Shown here in pieces: positions 33,752 through 43,993 of a DNA stretch of 64,000 bases. The position numbers and the translations under genes were made by a program. Each line of letters opens with the position of its first letter. Positions within the stretch are counted from its first letter, which is position 1. The notes under the pieces are model-generated. The model had not been told where the DNA came from, made no database searches, and saw only the letters and a list, made by a program, of their open reading frames with translations. This stretch comes from Massilia sp. Root351. Its GTDB lineage: Bacteria; Pseudomonadota; Gammaproteobacteria; Burkholderiales; Burkholderiaceae_D. Location: the NCBI RefSeq assembly GCF_001425045.1, contig NZ_LMDJ01000001.1, positions 311,859-375,858 of the forward strand, given 5' to 3'.

Positions 33752-34357
33752 TCAGGGCGCCGCGTCCGCTTGCGGCAGGCGCACGAAGCCGAAGCGGGCG
33801 GGGATGTCGTCGCGCCGCAGGCGCTGCACCGGCACCGTTGCACCGCCGGTGCGCAAGGTGAGCGCGGCGGTGGCCGCGCTGTCCTCGATCCATGCCAGCA
33901 AGGTGTCGTCGCCTACCGGGTGGCCATCCATCTGCAGCAGCTCCATCGCTTGCGCCACGTCGCGGTCGTCCAGCTGCGCCACCACGGCGCCGCGTTGCAG
34001 CAGCACCTCGCCGTCTTCCGTCAGATACGCCGCCTCCGGCCGGCCCAGCGCCTCGCCGGTGTGCAGCACAAAGCCCTGCGCCGGATCGGTGCGCGCCACG
34101 AACGGCGTGGTCTCCAAATTCAGATACACCCGCTGCGGGCCATTCTGGAAGTACCAGCAGCCGCGCTCGTCGCTGGCGTAGTTGCGCACGATGAAGCCCA
34201 CCAGCGCGGCGTTGGTCAGCTTGTCGCCGGGCAGATTGAAGTGCTGCGCGCGCTCGTCGCGCATGCGCCAGTTGCCGCGCGCATCCAGGCCGAGCCAGCC
34301 GTAGCAGTGCGGCACGTTCGGCCATTTGGCCAGCGCCTGTTTTACGATGTCATCCAT
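33752..34357 (-). CDS. Conserved hypothetical protein
   Basis: This 201-residue protein has no signal peptide or membrane span. It starts MDDIVKQALAKWPNVPHCYGWLGLDARGNW and contains GCWYFQNGPQRVYLNLETTPFV and later GDGEVLLQRG-like strands, suggesting a mainly beta fold. I recall similar proteins annotated as a DUF next to YheT-type hydrolases in Burkholderiales but cannot name the family with confidence. It lies 3 bases downstream of the hydrolase gene on the same strand, so both are likely one operon. Function unknown. Confidence 0.75.
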   Translation of the reverse strand: MDDIVKQALAKWPNVPHCYGWLGLDARGNWRMRDERAQHFNLPGDKLTNAALVGFIVRNYASDERGCWYFQNGPQRVYLNLETTPFVARTDPAQGFVLHTGEALGRPEAAYLTEDGEVLLQRGAVVAQLDDRDVAQAMELLQMDGHPVGDDTLLAWIEDSAATAALTLRTGGATVPVQRLRRDDIPARFGFVRLPQADAAP

Positions 34358-34360
34358 GGT

Positions 34361-35353
34361 TCAAGCTTCGCACATCTGGCCACGGCCGGCCGCACGGCTG
34401 GCGGTTTCGCCTTCCAGGAAGTGGATCATGCGCCTGGGCAGCCAGTTGAGCGAACCGGGCGGGCGGCCCACGGCAAAGCCGACATGCCCGCCCTGTTCCG
34501 GATACTCCAGCAGCACGCCGGGCGCCGCCTTGCGCGGCAGGTGAATGCCGGGCAGGAAGGGGTCGTTCCTGGCGTTCAGCACCAGGGTCGGCACCGTGAT
34601 GTCGAGCAGCACGTGCTTGGCGCTGGCGCGGTCCCAGTAGTCGTCCGTGTTGCGGTAGCCGTGCAGCGGCGCGGTCACCACGTTGTCGAAGGCGTACAGG
34701 TCGTCGGCGGCCATCAGCGCGTTCAAGTCGTACAGGCCGGGGAACTGCTTCAGCTTGGCCACGCACTTGGGCTTGAGCGTGTTCAGGAACATGCGCGTGT
34801 AGATGCGGTTGAAGCCGCGCGACAGCGATTCGCCGCCGCGCGCCAGGTCCAGCGGGGCCGACACGGCGCACGCCGCATCGACGATCTCGGCGCCATGCTG
34901 CGACTCGCCCAGCCAGCGCAGCAGCGCATTGCCGCCCAGCGACACGCCGGTGGCGTAGAAGCGGCTGCAGGCGGCATCCATGGCGCGCGCGTGCAGGCGA
35001 CGGATGACCCATTCGATCTCGGCCGCGTCGCCGGAATGGTAGAAGCGCGGCGCCAGGTTGGCCTCGCCCGAGCAGCCCCGGAAATGCGGCACCGCGCCGG
35101 ACCAGCCGCGTGCGCACACGTCGGCCATCAGCGCGCGCGCGTAGTGGCTGTCGGACGAGCCTTCCAGGCCGTGGAACAGCACCACGAAGGGCTGGCCGGG
35201 CTGGCCGTCGACGAAATCGACATCGATGAAGTCGCCGTCCGGCGCCTGCCAGCGCTCGCGGCGGAAGGCCACCGGCGGCTTGCTGATGCAGGTGGCGGGG
35301 TAGATGGTTTGCAGGTGGCCGCTGGGCAGCCACAGTGGTGCGGTGTAGTTCAT
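34361..35353 (-). CDS. YheT-family alpha/beta hydrolase
   Basis: The 330-residue protein has PSGHLQTIYP near the start, FHGLEGSSDSHYARAL (oxyanion region), the nucleophile motif GVSLGGNAL, an acid in NARNDPFLP and a His in GGHVGF, all family traits of YheT/EMB8 hydrolases. Substrates of these esterase-like enzymes are poorly known. The start at 35353 gives the conserved MNYTAPLWLPSGHLQ opening; a longer frame exists upstream but does not fit. It is followed closely by the hypothetical gene at 34357. Confidence 0.88.
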   Translation of the reverse strand: MNYTAPLWLPSGHLQTIYPATCISKPPVAFRRERWQAPDGDFIDVDFVDGQPGQPFVVLFHGLEGSSDSHYARALMADVCARGWSGAVPHFRGCSGEANLAPRFYHSGDAAEIEWVIRRLHARAMDAACSRFYATGVSLGGNALLRWLGESQHGAEIVDAACAVSAPLDLARGGESLSRGFNRIYTRMFLNTLKPKCVAKLKQFPGLYDLNALMAADDLYAFDNVVTAPLHGYRNTDDYWDRASAKHVLLDITVPTLVLNARNDPFLPGIHLPRKAAPGVLLEYPEQGGHVGFAVGRPPGSLNWLPRRMIHFLEGETASRAAGRGQMCEA

Positions 35354-35390
35354 GGCCCTGTACTCACAACGGAACTCGGCTGCGGCAACC

Positions 35391-35810
35391 TTAATGCAGC
35401 ACCTGCTGCGGATTGTCCACCGGGATCGGGCCGGGCGCCACGGACACATGGCGCAGCACGATGCGCCAGCCCTTCGGCGTCTTGATGTAGACGTTGCTGG
35501 CCACCAGGTGGGCCGGCTCGCCGGTGGCGGCGGTGGTGCCTTCCACCACGGAGTGGATGGAACTCATCAGATTGTGCGTTTCATGCAACACCGCCGGCCG
35601 GATGTGCAGGCCGCCATGTTCCAGGATGATGGACCACGATTCGCGGATCGCGCGGTGCCCCACCAGGCGCGGACCGCCCGGGTGGATGCAGGCGATTTCC
35701 TCGTCGTCAGCCCACAGGGCCATCAGGGCTTCCACGTCGGCCCGGTTCAGCGCATCGTAAAAAGCGGCTTCGACTTCGCTTGCGCTACCGTTTAATTGCT
35801 TTTTTGGCAT
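35391..35810 (-). CDS. SnoaL/NTF2-like protein (DUF4440 type)
   Basis: The 139-residue protein has the NTF2-like pattern VEAAFYDALNRADVEALMALWADDEEIACIHPGGPRLVG and a late WRIVLRHVSV strand. Proteins of this shape and motif may bind small ligands or act as isomerases. It lies 37 bases upstream of the hydrolase on the same strand. Specific role unknown. Confidence 0.8.
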   Translation of the reverse strand: MPKKQLNGSASEVEAAFYDALNRADVEALMALWADDEEIACIHPGGPRLVGHRAIRESWSIILEHGGLHIRPAVLHETHNLMSSIHSVVEGTTAATGEPAHLVASNVYIKTPKGWRIVLRHVSVAPGPIPVDNPQQVLH

Positions 35811-35847
35811 GGCAGCCTCCGGGCGTTGATGGAAAACATGCTGATGC

Positions 35848-36045
35848 TTAGTGGTGCGGCACCACCGCGCCCGGCTTCAGGCGGTAGGCGGTACCGCAGT
35901 ACGGGCATTTGGCCACGCCATCATGGTTGAACTCCAGGAATACGCGCGGGTGCGAGGACCACAGCGGCATGGCTGGGTTCGGGCAATGGGCCGGCAGGTC
36001 TTTTCCGTCGAGCTCAACTGCAGCGGCTTGGGTGGCTTGGGTCAT
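35848..36045 (-). CDS. Zinc-finger (zf-CHCC, NDUFS6-like) small protein
   Basis: This 65-residue protein has C21, H32, C47 and C50 in the order and spacing of the zf-CHCC domain (HCPNP...SSHPRVFLEF...CPYCGTAY). In mitochondria the related NDUFS6 binds zinc in complex I; the bacterial role is less clear. The start at 36045 has GGAG 8 bases upstream; a longer frame exists but lacks family similarity. It is divergent from azlC. Confidence 0.88.
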   Translation of the reverse strand: MTQATQAAAVELDGKDLPAHCPNPAMPLWSSHPRVFLEFNHDGVAKCPYCGTAYRLKPGAVVPHH

Positions 36046-36118
36046 CTTGGCTATCTCCGTGAAACTTAGGCTGAAAACACCGATTTTAACGGATTCGCGC
36101 AATTCCAAGAATCATCGG

Positions 36119-36124
36119 TAGAAT
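36119..36124 (+). promoter_or_regulatory. Probable -10 box (TAGAAT) for azlCD
   Basis: The TAGAAT hexamer in the context GGTAGAATAGCG is the same as that seen before pgk (37338). The -35 is not clear (TTCGCG at 36094, 19 bases away). Confidence 0.35.
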
Positions 36125-36197
36125 AGCGCCTGATCTACAGTACCGGCCGATGGCGTTCGCTTCCACTGAAACGAGGCGCGCGTGGCAGGAAAACCAC

Positions 36198-36989
36198 ATG
36201 AACGAAGCCACGCCTGCCCCTGTTCCGGCCACCGCCGCCGCCACCGCCACAGTCACAGCCGCCGACGTAGCCCTGCACGACGAAGCCGCCTGGCGCGAGG
36301 GACTGCGCACCGGCATTCCCACCTTGTTCGGCATCGGCGCCTGGGGCCTGGTGGTGGGCGTGGCCATGGTCAAGAGCGGGCTGACGGTGCCGCAGGCGCT
36401 GGGCATGACCTTGATGGTGTTTGCCGGCTCGGCCCAGCTGGCCTCGCTGCCGCTGATCGCGGCAGGCGCGCCGATCTGGGTCATTTTCCTGACCGCGTTT
36501 GCCGTCAACCTGCGTTTCGTGATCTTTTCCGTCATCCTGGCGCCGCATTTCGCCGGCTTGCCGTGGCGCCAGCGCTTCGTGCTCGGTTATTGCTCCGGCG
36601 ACATGACGGCCGCGCTGTTCCTGCAAAAATACCCCAGCGTGGAACCGGTGCGCGGCAAGGTCTCCTATCTGAAAGGCTTGATGTACCCCAACTGGGCCGC
36701 CTGGCAGATCGGCTCCATCGCCGGCGTGTTCCTGGGCAGCGCCGTGCCGGCCGAGTGGGGGCTGGGCTTCGCGGGCACCCTGGCCATCATCTGCATCATG
36801 GTGCCGCTGACGGCCAACCGGCCGGCCGTGGTCGGCGTGATCGTGGCGGGCGCGGTGGCGGTGGCCGGCGCCGGCCTGCCATACAAGCTGGGCCTGCTGG
36901 CCGCTGTCGTGATCGGCATGCTGAGCGCCATGGCGGTGGAAGAATTGACGGAAAAGCGCGGACGCCTGAAGGAAGACAAGCATGGCTGA
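36198..36989 (+). CDS. azlC: AzlC family branched-chain amino acid exporter subunit
   Basis: The 263-residue membrane protein has the AzlC pattern: GLRTGIPTLFGIGAWGLVVG, a FAGSAQLASLPL motif, and AVNLRFVIFSVILAPHF. It pairs with AzlD to export branched-chain amino acids. I chose ATG at 36198 with AGGA upstream; an ATG at 36150 adds 16 residues but has no ribosome site. It overlaps azlD by 8 bases. Confidence 0.88.
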   Translation: MNEATPAPVPATAAATATVTAADVALHDEAAWREGLRTGIPTLFGIGAWGLVVGVAMVKSGLTVPQALGMTLMVFAGSAQLASLPLIAAGAPIWVIFLTAFAVNLRFVIFSVILAPHFAGLPWRQRFVLGYCSGDMTAALFLQKYPSVEPVRGKVSYLKGLMYPNWAAWQIGSIAGVFLGSAVPAEWGLGFAGTLAIICIMVPLTANRPAVVGVIVAGAVAVAGAGLPYKLGLLAAVVIGMLSAMAVEELTEKRGRLKEDKHG

Positions 36990-37314
36990 CTGGGAAATCT
37001 GGCTGACCATCGCGGCGCTGGCCATCGCCACGGCCGCCACGCGCGCCTCGTTCTGGCTGGTGGGGCACCACATCACCATCCCGAAACGGGTCAACGAAAT
37101 GCTGCGCTATGCGCCGGCCTGCGCGCTGGCGGCCATCGTGGCGCCGGACTTGCTGCTGGCGCAGGACGGCGCGGTGCATATCGGCTTCGACAACCTGAAA
37201 CTGGTGGCCGGCGCGGTCTCAATCGCGTTTTACGTGGTGCGCAGGAACATGCTGGAAACCATCATTTTCGGCATGCTGTTCTTCACAACCCTGAGACTGT
37301 TGCATATCTTCTAA
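36982..37314 (+). CDS. azlD: AzlD family branched-chain amino acid exporter subunit
   Basis: The 110-residue protein has four hydrophobic stretches, with MLRYAPACALAAIVAPDLL typical of AzlD. It starts inside the end of azlC, so the two are translated together as a two-part exporter. Confidence 0.88.
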   Translation: MADWEIWLTIAALAIATAATRASFWLVGHHITIPKRVNEMLRYAPACALAAIVAPDLLLAQDGAVHIGFDNLKLVAGAVSIAFYVVRRNMLETIIFGMLFFTTLRLLHIF

Positions 37315-37337
37315 GGGAATCGGGCCCGGCGTTGCGG

Positions 37338-37343
37338 TAGAAT
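37338..37343 (+). promoter_or_regulatory. Probable -10 box (TAGAAT) for pgk
   Basis: TAGAAT lies 35 bases upstream of the pgk start, in the same GGTAGAATAGCG context as before azlC. No -35 hexamer is obvious. Confidence 0.4.
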
Positions 37344-37377
37344 AGCGGTCTTTCCAACCTTCGTCCTTTGGGTAGCC

Positions 37378-38592
37378 ATGCAAGCTGTTCTGAACTTCAT
37401 TCGTCTGCAAGATCTGATCGACCAACATGCGCTGCAAGGCAAGCGCGTGTTCATCCGCGCCGACTTGAACGTGCCGCAAGATGACGCCGGCAACATCACC
37501 GAAGATACCCGCATCCGCGCCTCCGTGCCGGCCATCCGCGCCGCCGTGGCGGCCGGCGCCAAGGTCATGGTCACCTCGCACCTGGGCCGCCCCACCGAGG
37601 GCGAGTTCAAGCCGGAAGACAGCCTGGCGCCGGTCGCCAGGCGCCTGGCCGAGCTGCTGGGCCAGCCGGTCGAACTGAAGCAGGACTGGGTGGACGGCGC
37701 CGGTCTGGAAGGCCTGCAGGCCGGCCAGGTGGTGCTGCTGGAAAACGTGCGTGTGAACAAGGGCGAAAAGAAGAATGCCGACGAGCTGGCGCAGAAGATG
37801 GCCGCCCTGTGCGACGTCTATGTCAACGACGCGTTCGGCACCGCGCACCGCGCCGAGGCCTCCACCCACGGCATCGCCAAGTTCGCGCCGGTGGCTGCCG
37901 CCGGTCCGCTGCTGGCGGCCGAGCTGGACGCGCTGGGCAAGGCGCTGGGCGCCCCGGCCCGTCCGCTGCTGGCCATCGTGGCCGGCTCGAAAGTGTCGTC
38001 CAAGCTGTCCATCCTGAAGGCGCTGTCCGAGAAAGTGGACGGCCTGATTGTCGGCGGCGGCATCGCCAACACCTTCATGAAGGCGGTCGGCCTGAACATC
38101 GGCAAGTCGCTGGTGGAAAACGACCTGGTGGCCGAAGCCAAGGCCATCATCGACATCATGGCCGCGCGCGGCGCCGAAGTGCCGATCCCGGTGGATGTGG
38201 TGTGCGCCAAGGAATTCTCGCCAACGGCGGCGGCCACCATCAAGGATGTGGCCGACGTGGCGGACGACGACATGATCCTGGACATCGGCCCGAAAACGGC
38301 CAAGCTGCTGGCCGACAAGATCGCCGCGGCCGGCACCGTGGTGTGGAACGGCCCGGTTGGCGTGTTCGAGTTCGACCAGTTCGGCGAAGGCACCAGGACG
38401 CTGGCGCTGGCCATCGCCGGTTCCAAGGCATATTCGATTGCCGGTGGCGGCGATACGCTGGCGGCGATTGCAAAATATGACATTACCGATAAAATTGGTT
38501 ATATCTCGACCGGCGGCGGCGCTTTCCTGGAGTTCCTGGAAGGCAAGACTCTGCCTGCGGTGGAAATTCTGACCCAGCGTTTCAACAAGTAA
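37378..38592 (+). CDS. pgk: Phosphoglycerate kinase
   Basis: The 404-residue protein has [40 protein letters not shown], and the C-terminal GGGDTLAA, all classical PGK motifs. It converts 1,3-bisphosphoglycerate to 3-phosphoglycerate with ATP. It heads the pgk-pyk-fba run. A G-rich imperfect hairpin follows near 38600 but has no T run, so read-through into pyk is likely. Confidence 0.98.
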   Translation: MQAVLNFIRLQDLIDQHALQGKRVFIRADLNVPQDDAGNITEDTRIRASVPAIRAAVAAGAKVMVTSHLGRPTEGEFKPEDSLAPVARRLAELLGQPVELKQDWVDGAGLEGLQAGQVVLLENVRVNKGEKKNADELAQKMAALCDVYVNDAFGTAHRAEASTHGIAKFAPVAAAGPLLAAELDALGKALGAPARPLLAIVAGSKVSSKLSILKALSEKVDGLIVGGGIANTFMKAVGLNIGKSLVENDLVAEAKAIIDIMAARGAEVPIPVDVVCAKEFSPTAAATIKDVADVADDDMILDIGPKTAKLLADKIAAAGTVVWNGPVGVFEFDQFGEGTRTLALAIAGSKAYSIAGGGDTLAAIAKYDITDKIGYISTGGGAFLEFLEGKTLPAVEILTQRFNK

Positions 38593-38664
38593 AACCTGGG
38601 GGCGGACCCGATGGGTCTGCCCCGCCCGTCGCATCTGCTTGTCCGCTCCCAGCAAAGGAACTCT

Positions 38665-40119
38665 ATGTCCCGTGGTACCAAAATCGTCGCCACCATCGGC
38701 CCCGCTTCCACCGACTTCGCCATCCTGGTCAAAATGATACGGGCCGGCGTGGACGTGGTGCGGCTGAATTTCTCGCACGGCAAGGCGCAGGACCATATCG
38801 AGCGCGCCGCGCTGGTGCGCAAGGCGGCCGCCGAGTGCGGCCGCGAGGTGGCGATCATGGCGGACATGCAGGGCCCGAAAATCCGCATCGGCAAGTTTGA
38901 AAGCGGCAAGATCGAACTGGCCAACGGCGACCAGTTCATCCTCGACGCGAAGTGGGGCGAGAACGGCGAACTGGGCAACCAGGAGCGCGTGGGCCTGGAC
39001 TATAAGGCGCTGCCGACCGACGTGCGCCCGGCCGACGTGCTGCTGCTGAACGACGGCCTGATCGTGCTGGTGGTGGAGCGCGTCAGCGGCAGCGAAATCC
39101 ACACCACCGTGAAAATCGGCGGCGAGCTGTCCAACAACAAGGGCATCAACCGCCACGGCGGCGGCTTGACCGCGCCGGCCCTGACGGCCAAGGACATGGA
39201 AGACATCAAGACCGCGATGAGCTTCCAGGCCGACTACCTGGCCATTTCCTTCCCGAAAAACGCCACCGACATGGCGATGGCGCGCCAGCTGGCCAACATC
39301 GCCGGCGAGCCATACCGCCACAAGGCCATGATGATCGCCAAGATCGAGCGCGCCGAAGCGATTCCGGCGCTGCAGGAGATCCTGGACGCGTCCGACGGCA
39401 TCATGGTGGCGCGCGGCGACCTGGCCGTGGAAGTGGGCAACGCCGCCGTGCCGGCGCTGCAAAAGCGCATGATCAAGATGGCGCGCGAATCGAACAAGCT
39501 GGCCATCACCGCGACCCAGATGATGGAGTCCATGATCGTCAACGCGGTGCCGACCCGGGCCGAAGTGTCCGACGTGGCCAACGCCGTGCTGGACGGCACC
39601 GACGCCGTCATGACCTCGGCCGAAACGGCCTCCGGCAAATACCCGATCGAGACCGTCGAAATGATGGCCGCGATTTGCGTCGAGGCCGAGCAATCCGAAT
39701 ACAACAAGCTGGACGCCGATTTCCTCAACGTCCGTTTCACCCGCATCGACCAGTCCATCGCCTACGGCGCGCTGTTCACCGCGCACCACCTGCGCGTGAA
39801 GGCCATCGTGGCGCTGACCGAATCCGGCTCCACCGCGCTGTGGATGAGCCGCCACAGCATCGACACGCCGATTTTCGCGCTCACCCCGAGCGTGACCACC
39901 GCCCGCAAGGCCTCGCTGTACCGCAACGTGCGCGCCTACCAGCTGGCGCAGGGCGATTCGAGCGAAGTGGTGCTGCACCAGGTCGAAGAGCTGCTGGTGG
40001 AGTACGGCATCGTCAAGAAGGGCGACATGATCGTGGTCACCTGGGGCGAGCCGATGGGCCAGGTGGGCGGCACCAACGCATTGAAGATAGTGAAGGTGGG
40101 GGAATTCTCCCCGGCCTGA
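38665..40119 (+). CDS. pyk: Pyruvate kinase
   Basis: The 484-residue protein begins MSRGTKIVATIGPAS and has MADMQGPKIRIG, KIERAEAI, the substrate site MVARGDLAVE and the signature of TQMMESM. It makes pyruvate and ATP from PEP. An AAAGGA site precedes the start. It is transcribed between pgk and fba. Confidence 0.97.
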   Translation: MSRGTKIVATIGPASTDFAILVKMIRAGVDVVRLNFSHGKAQDHIERAALVRKAAAECGREVAIMADMQGPKIRIGKFESGKIELANGDQFILDAKWGENGELGNQERVGLDYKALPTDVRPADVLLLNDGLIVLVVERVSGSEIHTTVKIGGELSNNKGINRHGGGLTAPALTAKDMEDIKTAMSFQADYLAISFPKNATDMAMARQLANIAGEPYRHKAMMIAKIERAEAIPALQEILDASDGIMVARGDLAVEVGNAAVPALQKRMIKMARESNKLAITATQMMESMIVNAVPTRAEVSDVANAVLDGTDAVMTSAETASGKYPIETVEMMAAICVEAEQSEYNKLDADFLNVRFTRIDQSIAYGALFTAHHLRVKAIVALTESGSTALWMSRHSIDTPIFALTPSVTTARKASLYRNVRAYQLAQGDSSEVVLHQVEELLVEYGIVKKGDMIVVTWGEPMGQVGGTNALKIVKVGEFSPA

Positions 40120-40155
40120 TCACGTACCGATTTTTTTATTGTTTGGAGTAATACC

Positions 40156-41220
40156 ATGTCCCTCGTATCCATGCGTCAGCTGCTGGACCATGCCGCCGAA
40201 AACGGCTATGGCATCCCAGCCTTCAACGTCAACAACCTGGAGCAGGTGCAGGCCATCATGGCTGCCGCCGATGCCCTGAACAGCCCGGTCATCATGCAAG
40301 CATCGGCCGGCGCCCGCAAATACGCCGGTGAAGCCTTCCTGCGCCACCTGATCGACGCCGCCGTCGAAGCCTATCCGCACATCCCGGTCGTCATGCACCA
40401 GGACCACGGCCAGTCGCCGGCGGTCTGCATGGCCGCGATCCGCTCCGGCTTCACCTCGGTGATGATGGACGGTTCGCTGGAAGCGGACGGCAAATCGGTG
40501 GCTTCCTACGACTACAACGTGGAAGTGTCGCGCGAAGTGGTCAAGTTCTCGCACGCCATCGGCGTGACGGTGGAAGCCGAACTGGGCGTGCTCGGTTCGC
40601 TGGAAACCATGAAGGGCGACAAGGAAGACGGCCACGGCGCCGACGGCACCATGACCCGCGAGCAGCTGCTGACCGACGTGGCCCAGGCCGCCGACTTCGT
40701 GCAGCGCACCCAGTGCGACGCGCTGGCCATCGCCATCGGCACCTCGCACGGCGCCTACAAGTTCACCCGCAAGCCGACCGGCGACATCCTGGCGATCGAC
40801 CGCATCAAGGAAATCCACGCCCGCATTCCGAACACCCACCTGGTGATGCACGGCTCCTCGTCGGTGCCGCAGGAACTGCTGGCCATCATCCGCGAATTCG
40901 GCGGCGACATGAAGGAAACCTACGGCGTGCCGGTCGAAGAGATCCAGGAAGGCATCCGCCACGGCGTGCGCAAGATCAACATCGACACCGACATCCGCCT
41001 GGCCATGACCGCCGCCATCCGCAAATACCTGTTCGAGAACCCCGCCAAGTTCGACCCGCGCGACTACCTGAAGCCGGCCCGCGCCGCCGCTGAAGAGATC
41101 GTCAAGGCGCGCCTGCTGGCGTTCGGCTGCGAAGGCCAGGCCGGCAAGATCAAGCCGCTGCCGCTGGAAAAAATGGCCGAGCGTTACAAGGCCGGCGCCC
41201 TGGCGCAGATTGTGAAGTAA
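40156..41220 (+). CDS. fba: Fructose-bisphosphate aldolase, class II
   Basis: The 354-residue enzyme starts [30 protein letters not shown], with the metal-binding HQDHGQS near residue 80 and later [10 protein letters not shown] and [14 protein letters not shown]. It cleaves fructose-1,6-bisphosphate using a divalent metal. The length and motifs fit the Cbb-type class IIA/B enzymes of betaproteobacteria. A strong terminator follows. Confidence 0.97.
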   Translation: MSLVSMRQLLDHAAENGYGIPAFNVNNLEQVQAIMAAADALNSPVIMQASAGARKYAGEAFLRHLIDAAVEAYPHIPVVMHQDHGQSPAVCMAAIRSGFTSVMMDGSLEADGKSVASYDYNVEVSREVVKFSHAIGVTVEAELGVLGSLETMKGDKEDGHGADGTMTREQLLTDVAQAADFVQRTQCDALAIAIGTSHGAYKFTRKPTGDILAIDRIKEIHARIPNTHLVMHGSSSVPQELLAIIREFGGDMKETYGVPVEEIQEGIRHGVRKINIDTDIRLAMTAAIRKYLFENPAKFDPRDYLKPARAAAEEIVKARLLAFGCEGQAGKIKPLPLEKMAERYKAGALAQIVK

Positions 41221-41234
41221 AATTCTGTCTGGAA

Positions 41235-41264
41235 CGGGCCGGGGGATTCCCCGGCCCGATTTTC
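41235..41264 (+). terminator. Intrinsic terminator after fba
   Basis: A 10-bp stem CGGGCCGGGG/CCCCGGCCCG with a GATT loop is followed by ATTTTC, 14 bases after the fba stop. Confidence 0.85.
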
Positions 41265-41335
41265 TTGACCGGCGGGCACGCAGGCCCGCGCGCCGGTTTC
41301 GCTTTGTCTCGCTTTATCACATCACCCTCCCCGCT

Positions 41336-42229
41336 ATGAACAGCCTTTACCAATCCTCCATCAAATCCCTGCCACTGCTCGGCCATGGCAAAGTGCGCGA
41401 CAACTACGCTGTCGGCGACGACAAGATCCTGATCGTCACCACCGACCGCCTGTCGGCCTTCGACGTTGTCATGAACGAACCGATTCCCGGCAAGGGCATG
41501 GTTTTGAACCAGATGAGCGACTTCTGGTTCGAGAAACTGGGCCACATCGTGCCGAACCACCTGACCGGCGTGGCGCCGGAATCCGTGGTGGCCGCCGATG
41601 AAGTGGAGCAGGTAAAGGGCCGCGCCGTGGTGGCCAAGCGCCTCAAGCCCATCATGGTGGAAGCGGTGGTGCGCGGCTACATCATCGGCTCCGGCTGGAA
41701 GGATTACCAGGACACCGGCAGCATCTGCGGCATCGCGCTGCCGGCCGGCCTGAAGCAGGCTGAAAAGCTGCCCGAGCCGCTGTTCACCCCGGCCGCCAAG
41801 GCCGACCTGGGCGAGCATGACGAAAACATCAGCTTTGCCGAAATGGAAAGCCGCATCGGCGCCGAACTGGCCGCCAAGATGCGCGACACCAGCATCGCCC
41901 TGTACCGGGCGGCCGCCGAATACGCCGCCACCAAGGGCATCATCATCGCCGACACCAAGTTCGAATTCGGCCTGGACGAAAACGGCGTGATGCACCTGAT
42001 GGACGAAGTGCTGACGGCCGACTCGTCGCGTTTCTGGCCGGCCGATTCCTACCAGCCCGGCATGTCGCCGCCGTCGTTCGACAAGCAGTTCGTGCGCGAC
42101 TACCTGGAAACGCTGGCCTGGGGCAAAACCGCACCGGCGCCTGCGCTGCCGGCCGACGTCATCGACAAAACCCAGGCCAAGTATTTCGAAGCCATCGAAC
42201 GCCTGACCGGCGAGAAGCTGAAGGTATAA
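41336..42229 (+). CDS. purC: SAICAR synthase
   Basis: The 297-residue protein has [31 protein letters not shown] and [12 protein letters not shown], fitting PurC. It joins CAIR with aspartate using ATP in purine synthesis. purE follows after 2 bases. Confidence 0.97.
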   Translation: MNSLYQSSIKSLPLLGHGKVRDNYAVGDDKILIVTTDRLSAFDVVMNEPIPGKGMVLNQMSDFWFEKLGHIVPNHLTGVAPESVVAADEVEQVKGRAVVAKRLKPIMVEAVVRGYIIGSGWKDYQDTGSICGIALPAGLKQAEKLPEPLFTPAAKADLGEHDENISFAEMESRIGAELAAKMRDTSIALYRAAAEYAATKGIIIADTKFEFGLDENGVMHLMDEVLTADSSRFWPADSYQPGMSPPSFDKQFVRDYLETLAWGKTAPAPALPADVIDKTQAKYFEAIERLTGEKLKV

Positions 42230-42231
42230 GC

Positions 42232-42744
42232 ATGGCCGATCAGAACAAGCCTGTCGTCGGCGTCATCATGGGTTCGTCCTCGGACTGGGACGTGATGCAG
42301 AACGCGGTGTCCATCCTCAAGCAGTTCGGCGTGCCGTTCGAGGCCCAAGTCATTTCCGCGCACCGCATGCCCGACCAGATGTACGCCTACGCCAAGAGCG
42401 CGCGCGCGCGCGGCCTGCGCGCCATCATCGCCGGCGCCGGCGGCGCGGCCCACCTGCCCGGCATGGTGGCCGCCATGACCATCGTGCCGGTGCTGGGCGT
42501 GCCGGTGCCGTCCAAGTACCTGCGCGGCGAGGACTCGCTGCTGTCCATCGTGCAGATGCCCAAGGGCGTGCCGGTGGCCACCTTCGCCATCGGCGAAGCG
42601 GGCGCCGCCAACGCCGCGCTGACGGCGGTGGCCATGCTTGCCGCCACCGACGACGCGCTGGCCGACAAGCTGGAAGCGTTCCGCGTCCAGCAAACCGGCG
42701 TGGCCCAGGCCATGACCTTGCCGCTCCACGACTTTGCCGCTTGA
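42232..42744 (+). CDS. purE: N5-carboxyaminoimidazole ribonucleotide mutase
   Basis: The 170-residue protein has [22 protein letters not shown] and [11 protein letters not shown], the PurE class I hallmarks. It converts N5-CAIR (made by PurK) to CAIR. It sits between purC and purK. Confidence 0.97.
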   Translation: MADQNKPVVGVIMGSSSDWDVMQNAVSILKQFGVPFEAQVISAHRMPDQMYAYAKSARARGLRAIIAGAGGAAHLPGMVAAMTIVPVLGVPVPSKYLRGEDSLLSIVQMPKGVPVATFAIGEAGAANAALTAVAMLAATDDALADKLEAFRVQQTGVAQAMTLPLHDFAA

Positions 42745-42760
42745 ATGGTGCGCTTGAATA

Positions 42761-43993
42761 ATGAGTAATCCCAAGTCTTCACCGCAGGCGGCCCGCCAGC
42801 CTGCAACCGCGCTGGCCCCGTTCCTGCCCACCGCCAATCCGCAAGCCTGGCTGGGCGTCATGGGCGGCGGCCAGCTGGGCCGCATGTTCGCGCAAGCCGC
42901 GCAAAGCATGGGCTACCAGGTGGCCGTGCTGGAACCGTCCGACGACTGCCCGGCAGGGCAGGTCGCGCAGCGCCTGATCAACGCCGGCTACAGCGACGGC
43001 CCCGGCCTCGACGTGCTGGCCGCGCAGTGCTTCGCCGTCACCACCGAGTTCGAGAACGTGCCGGCCGACAGTCTGTCGCGCCTGGCGCAGCACGTCTTCG
43101 TTGCGCCCGACGCGCACGGCGTGTCGGTGGCGCAGGACCGCATCGCCGAGAAACGCTTTTTCGTCGATTGCGCGGCCAAGTCCGGCGTGCAGCCGGCGCC
43201 GCACAAGGTGATCGCCTCGCAGGACGACATCGACGCCATCGGCGACGCGTTGCTGCCGGGCATCCTGAAAACCGTGCGCATGGGCTACGACGGCAAGGGC
43301 CAGGTGCGCGTGCGCTCCCGCGAGGACGTGCGCGCCGCGTTTGAATCCATGGGCAAGGTGACCTGCCTGCTGGAGAAAATGCTGCCGCTGGCCTACGAAG
43401 TGTCGGTGCTGACCGCGCGCGGTGCGGACGGCCAGTCGGTGGTCTACCCGATCGCCGAAAATGTGCACCGCGACGGCATCCTGTTTACCACCACCGTGCC
43501 GGGCCCGAATGTGTCCGACGACTGCGCGAAAAAGGCGCAGGCGGCGGCGCAAGCCATCGTGGCCGAACTGGGCTACGTGGGCGTGCTGTGCATCGAGTTC
43601 TTTGTGCTGGCCGACGGCTCGCTGGTGGTCAACGAGATGGCGCCGCGCCCGCACAACAGCGGCCACTACACCATGGACGCCTGCGTCACCAGCCAGTTTG
43701 CGCAGCAGGTGCGCGCCATGGCGCGGCTGCCGCTGGGCGACGTGCGCCAGCATTCGCCGGCCGTGATGCTGAACATCCTGGGCGACGTCTGGTTCAGCGA
43801 CGAGTCGGACGCCACGCGCGAGCCGGCCTGGGACCAGGTGCTGGCGCTGCCCGGCGCCAATCTGCACTTGTACGGCAAGGACGACCCGCGCCGCGCGCGC
43901 AAGATGGGCCATGTGACCTTCGTCGCGCCTACGCTGGCGGAGGCACGGCGGCAGCTGGAAGCGGCCTGCGCCATCCTGGGCATCGCACCGTGA
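42761..43993 (+). CDS. purK: N5-carboxyaminoimidazole ribonucleotide synthase
   Basis: The 410-residue ATP-grasp enzyme has [28 protein letters not shown], and [13 protein letters not shown]. It carboxylates AIR to N5-CAIR with ATP and bicarbonate. Its stop overlaps the start of the Sua5 gene as GTGA. Confidence 0.96.
   Translation: MSNPKSSPQAARQPATALAPFLPTANPQAWLGVMGGGQLGRMFAQAAQSMGYQVAVLEPSDDCPAGQVAQRLINAGYSDGPGLDVLAAQCFAVTTEFENVPADSLSRLAQHVFVAPDAHGVSVAQDRIAEKRFFVDCAAKSGVQPAPHKVIASQDDIDAIGDALLPGILKTVRMGYDGKGQVRVRSREDVRAAFESMGKVTCLLEKMLPLAYEVSVLTARGADGQSVVYPIAENVHRDGILFTTTVPGPNVSDDCAKKAQAAAQAIVAELGYVGVLCIEFFVLADGSLVVNEMAPRPHNSGHYTMDACVTSQFAQQVRAMARLPLGDVRQHSPAVMLNILGDVWFSDESDATREPAWDQVLALPGANLHLYGKDDPRRARKMGHVTFVAPTLAEARRQLEAACAILGIAP

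Noticed and set aside
38599..38623. A hairpin between pgk and pyk as a terminator
   Set aside because: The stem is present (with a wobble pair) but there is no T run after it, so termination is not supported.
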